From: Candidatus Staskawiczbacteria bacterium
GTDB lineage: Bacteria; Patescibacteriota; Minisyncoccia; Minisyncoccales; Staskawiczbacteraceae
Length of the DNA: 5,269 nucleotides
NCBI GenBank assembly: GCA_903913175.1
Contig: CAIWKF010000119.1
Span: 1 to 5,269 of the forward strand
Direction: 5' to 3'
Shown here in pieces: positions 4,331 to 5,269 of the stretch (its first letter is position 1; each line of letters starts with the position of its first letter). The notes under the pieces were generated by a model, which worked only from the letters and a program-made list of their open reading frames with translations, had not been told where the DNA came from and did not search any database. The translations under genes were made by a program, and so were the position numbers.

Positions 4331-5236
4331 ATGAATTTTTTGGAAAAAAATACGAAATGGTTTTATTTTGGAATTATATTTTTAATATGTTTTAATTTTT
4401 TTGTTTGGAAAGAAGTTTTTTATTTATATAAAAATAGTGAACTAAAAGTAAATTTTTTAAATGTTGGTCAGGGTGATTCGGCTTTTGTGGTTACGCCGCA
4501 AAACCATCAAATTTTAATTGATGGCGGTCCAGATTCTACTGTGCTTGGCAAAATTGCCAAACAAATGCCTTTTTGGGATAAGTCTTTAGATTTGGTAATT
4601 TTAAGTCATCCAGAAAAAGATCATATGCAAGGCTTAATAGAAGTTTTAAAAAGATATAAAGTAAATTATATTGTGTGGAGTGGAGTTAAAAAACAAGATG
4701 CAGAATATTTAGAATGGCTTAAGGTTTTAATAAAACAACAAAAAATGGGTGCTAAAATAATTACTGCACAAGTTGAACAAGAAATTAAAGTGGGAAATTT
4801 ATTAATTGATATTTTAAATCCAAAAGAAAATTTATTTGGTCGCGATGCAGGTAGTAGCAGTAATGACACTTCAGTTGTTGCAAAATTAATTTATGGTAAA
4901 AATAGTTTTTTATTTACTGGTGACATAGATGCTAAAGCAGAGGCAGATTTAATTGCAAAATTTTCGGGGGATGTCGGACACCCCCCGATTTTATCACTAA
5001 AATCTGATGTTTTAAAAGTAGCACACCATGGTTCAAAATATTCTACTACTGATATTTTTTTAGAAAGCGTTAAGCCAAGTGCGGCAGTTATTGAAGTTGG
5101 TAAAAACACTTATGGTCACCCAACGCCAGAAGCAATTTTGCGTTTAAAAAATATTGGTGCAAAAATTCTTCGCACAGATCAATTAGGTGATATAGTTTTT
5201 AAAAGCAACGGCCAGAATTTATTTTTATTAAAATAA
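4331..5236 (+). CDS. Membrane-anchored ComEC-like metallo-beta-lactamase-fold hydrolase
   Basis: A 301-residue protein with one N-terminal membrane segment (about 10-33), then an MBL domain resembling the C-terminal domain of the DNA-uptake protein ComEC/Rec2. Visible motifs are FLNVGQGDS (42-50), LIDGG (62-66), the metal-binding SHPEKDH (H93, D97, H98), ND(T) at 178-180, FTGD (195-198), AHHGS (231-235) and YGHPTPE (261-267). E95 replaces the second His of the general HxHxDH motif; ComEC-type domains often vary there. The ComEC competence membrane domain is absent, so this is a stand-alone form. Role by family: metal-dependent hydrolase, possibly a nuclease or phosphodiesterase, perhaps linked to DNA uptake. 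The topology of the catalytic domain is uncertain. Residues 212-219 (SGDVGHPP) are encoded by a GC-rich palindrome and look like an insertion before the SLKSDVLKVAHHGS segment. The ATG at 4331 retains the membrane segment. Confidence 0.9.
   Translation: MNFLEKNTKWFYFGIIFLICFNFFVWKEVFYLYKNSELKVNFLNVGQGDSAFVVTPQNHQILIDGGPDSTVLGKIAKQMPFWDKSLDLVILSHPEKDHMQGLIEVLKRYKVNYIVWSGVKKQDAEYLEWLKVLIKQQKMGAKIITAQVEQEIKVGNLLIDILNPKENLFGRDAGSSSNDTSVVAKLIYGKNSFLFTGDIDAKAEADLIAKFSGDVGHPPILSLKSDVLKVAHHGSKYSTTDIFLESVKPSAAVIEVGKNTYGHPTPEAILRLKNIGAKILRTDQLGDIVFKSNGQNLFLLK
4964..4988. repeat. GC-rich near-perfect palindrome inserted in the MBL gene
   Basis: The 25 bases read the same on both strands apart from the central G4976 and one mismatched pair (A4971/C4981). 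The outer arms are TCGGGGG (4964-4970) and CCCCCGA (4982-4988). The inner arms are TGTC (4972-4975) and GACA (4977-4980). It has 18 G/C of 25 in a strongly AT-rich gene. It is in frame and encodes S212-P219 plus one base of the next codon. Confidence 0.85.
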
Positions 5237-5269
5237 TTGATTAGGCATTTACTGCCATAAAAAATAATG

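Noticed and set aside
4666..5109. Two reverse-strand open frames (4666-4869 and 4891-5109)
   Set aside because: Both are antisense to the well-supported MBL-fold gene and show no protein features of their own.
5244..5256. GGCA/TGCC hairpin after the MBL gene as a terminator
   Set aside because: The stem is only 4 bp and is followed by A-rich sequence rather than a T-run. The ATG at 5267 might begin a next gene, but the window ends there.

Overview
The window is AT-rich, tightly packed, all on the + strand, and free of recognisable Shine-Dalgarno sequences. Several of its protein types are typical of Candidate Phyla Radiation (Patescibacteria, Parcubacteria-like) genomes: a secreted protein with GWI(D/S/V)F repeats and a C-terminal peptidoglycan-binding domain, a secreted DUF1566 protein, a tiny double-CxxC DUF5679-type protein, and a stand-alone membrane-anchored ComEC-like metallo-beta-lactamase-fold protein. 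This placement is an inference from gene content. No ribosomal or other marker gene is present to confirm it.

Layout. Positions 38-1531 encode an exported repeat protein ending in a DUF1566 domain. Positions 1570-2514 encode an exported cell-wall-binding repeat protein. Positions 2540-3340 encode a complete classical short-chain dehydrogenase/reductase (SDR). Gaps of 38 and 25 bases suggest that these three could be co-transcribed. Next comes a short cassette-like stretch. A membrane-anchored, cysteine-rich small protein (3445-3858) lies between the intact SDR 3' end (3203-3340) and a second, about 90% identical copy of only that 3' end (3865-4002). It is followed by two inverted arrays of 7-base repeats (about 4024-4093). 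Then come a 54-residue zinc-ribbon-like protein (4099-4263), a clear intrinsic terminator (4274-4297), a likely leaderless promoter, and a ComEC-like MBL-fold protein (4331-5236).

How the genes fit together. The first two genes build envelope or surface proteins. The SDR is a cytosolic NAD(P)-dependent oxidoreductase of unknown substrate. The cysteine-rich protein is predicted to be tethered outside the membrane. The MBL protein is predicted to be membrane-anchored, with the side on which its catalytic domain lies unresolved. No single pathway links them.

The most notable observations are: (1) the symmetric six-cysteine pattern C-x10-C-x3-C-x13-C-x3-C-x10-C in the small membrane protein, which predicts a disulfide-laddered helical hairpin; (2) duplication of the SDR tail on both sides of that gene, as if a cassette had inserted at the 3' end of a host gene; (3) a GC-rich 25-base near-perfect palindrome inserted in frame in the MBL gene; and (4) converging TAGNGTN heptamer arrays in the intergenic region. 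No tRNA, rRNA, CRISPR array, transposase or integrase was found. The last 33 bases (5237-5269) after the MBL gene contain no supported feature.
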